Origin: Nocardia exalbida NBRC 100660
GTDB lineage: Bacteria > Actinomycetota > Actinomycetes > Mycobacteriales > Mycobacteriaceae
Assembly (NCBI RefSeq): GCF_000308575.1
Contig: NZ_BAFZ01000068.1
Span: forward strand, 104,112-168,111
Reading direction: 5' to 3'
Length of the DNA: 64,000 bases
Both the position numbers and the translations under genes were made by a program. Shown here in pieces: positions 63,503 through 64,000 of the stretch (within the stretch, counting starts at the first letter, position 1; each line of letters starts with the position of its first letter). The notes beneath the pieces are model-generated. The model did not search any database, was not told the DNA's origin, and saw only the letters and a list, made by a program, of their open reading frames with translations.

Positions 63503-64000
63503 GTGTCTCCCCATTCTCGCTTCGAATCCATCGGTGCCTATCTGCCTTCGCGAGTTGTCACCACCGCGGAATTGCTTTCCGGGCTGAAAGAACCGCCTTC
63601 GTTCGATCTGGAGAAAATCACCGGCGTACGCGAACGCCGGGTACGCGATACCAGGCCGGAAAGTCACGAGGACTCGTTCACGCTGGCCGTCAAGGCGGTA
63701 GAGGACTGTTTGTCCAGGTCAAAGTACGCTCCGGAGGAGATCGACGTAGTCATCTCCGCCTCGATCACCCGGAGCAAGCACGCGACCCGGGTATACATGG
63801 AGCCGTCGTTCGCGGGTTCGATAAGTCGCCTTATCGGAGCCAAGAACGCCATTACGTTCGACATCACGAATGCCTGCGCCGGAATGCTCACCGGCACCTA
63901 CATCCTGGACCGTATGATTCGGTCCGGCGCCGTGCGAAACGGCCTGGTGGTCAGCGGCGAGGCCATTACTCCGATCGCCGAGACCGCGATCGCGGAGATT
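63503..64000 (+). CDS. Ketoacyl-ACP synthase III (KAS III / FabH-like), partial at window end
   Basis: 166 codons are visible from the GTG at 63503 (AGGAG 6 bases upstream). The protein begins S-R-F-E-S-I-G-A-Y-L-P-S-R-V-V, has V-R-E-R-R-V and the catalytic-Cys motif I-T-N-A-C-A-G-M-L-T-G (Cys125), and runs off the window end. Such enzymes condense acyl-CoA or acyl-ACP units. Codon use is less GC-rich than the neighbours, which may mark horizontal origin or a biosynthetic gene cluster beginning here. Confidence 0.9.
   Translation, partial: MSPHSRFESIGAYLPSRVVTTAELLSGLKEPPSFDLEKITGVRERRVRDTRPESHEDSFTLAVKAVEDCLSRSKYAPEEIDVVISASITRSKHATRVYMEPSFAGSISRLIGAKNAITFDITNACAGMLTGTYILDRMIRSGAVRNGLVVSGEAITPIAETAIAEI

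Overview
The window looks like chromosomal DNA of a nocardioform actinobacterium, most likely Nocardia or a close relative in Nocardiaceae. This rests on very high GC, frequent GTG starts and ATGA/GTGA gene overlaps, a complete yrbE-mce operon, mycofactocin genes, several F420-type luciferase-like oxidoreductases, PAS-ANTAR and MpaB-type proteins, and many divergent regulator/enzyme pairs. Functions come from reading the translations and recognising motifs; no database search was possible. No rRNA, tRNA, CRISPR array, insertion sequence or prophage was seen.

Layout. 1-4.8 kb: the tail of an SDR, a secreted VanY-type peptidase, a gene-free stretch with DnaA-box-like words, a small hypothetical gene, class I fumarase and a MarR regulator. 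4.8-7.4 kb: a partial mycofactocin locus (mftD, mftE, divergent mftR with a clear operator) lacking mftA, mftB, mftC and mftF. 7.5-12.1 kb: a compact stressosome operon (RsbR, RsbS, RsbT, RsbX-like phosphatase, multidomain RsbU-like phosphatase with a C-terminal kinase-like ATPase domain), preceded by a SigB/SigF-type promoter but with no sigma factor beside it. 12.1-26 kb: DUF4185 protein, AI-2E family transporter, topoisomerase IB, secreted and PepSY proteins, arylsulfatase, F420 oxidoreductase, FMN split-barrel protein, amino-acid permease, a PAS-ANTAR regulator and an MpaB-type protein. 26.1-36.2 kb: the mce lipid-import operon on the minus strand (two small membrane proteins, yrbEA, yrbEB, mceA-F, mce-associated protein).

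36.3-45.5 kb: a decayed MerR gene, a secreted DUF3089 hydrolase, a DinB-RidA fusion divergent from a WYL regulator, a second PAS-ANTAR protein, a GAF-LuxR regulator divergent from a large FAD protein, and a single-domain anti-sigma antagonist. 45.5-54.5 kb: F420 oxidoreductase, cyclodeaminase-like protein, quinone oxidoreductase with divergent HxlR regulator, L,D-transpeptidase, nucleotidyltransferase, FolD, YdcF-like protein and a HemK-related methyltransferase. 54.6-63 kb: a catabolic redox region with SDR plus aldehyde dehydrogenase (divergent TetR), then a translationally coupled operon of diiron-type protein, ferredoxin-reductase-like protein, Baeyer-Villiger-type monooxygenase and SDR (divergent TetR). 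The window ends inside a ketoacyl-ACP synthase III gene with lower-GC, less typical codon use, possibly the edge of a biosynthetic cluster.

Themes: signal integration by partner-switching and PAS/GAF/ANTAR proteins, lipid or steroid import and oxidation, and redox cofactors beyond NAD (F420, mycofactocin, FMN). Several divergent promoters carry clear inverted repeats that are good operator candidates.
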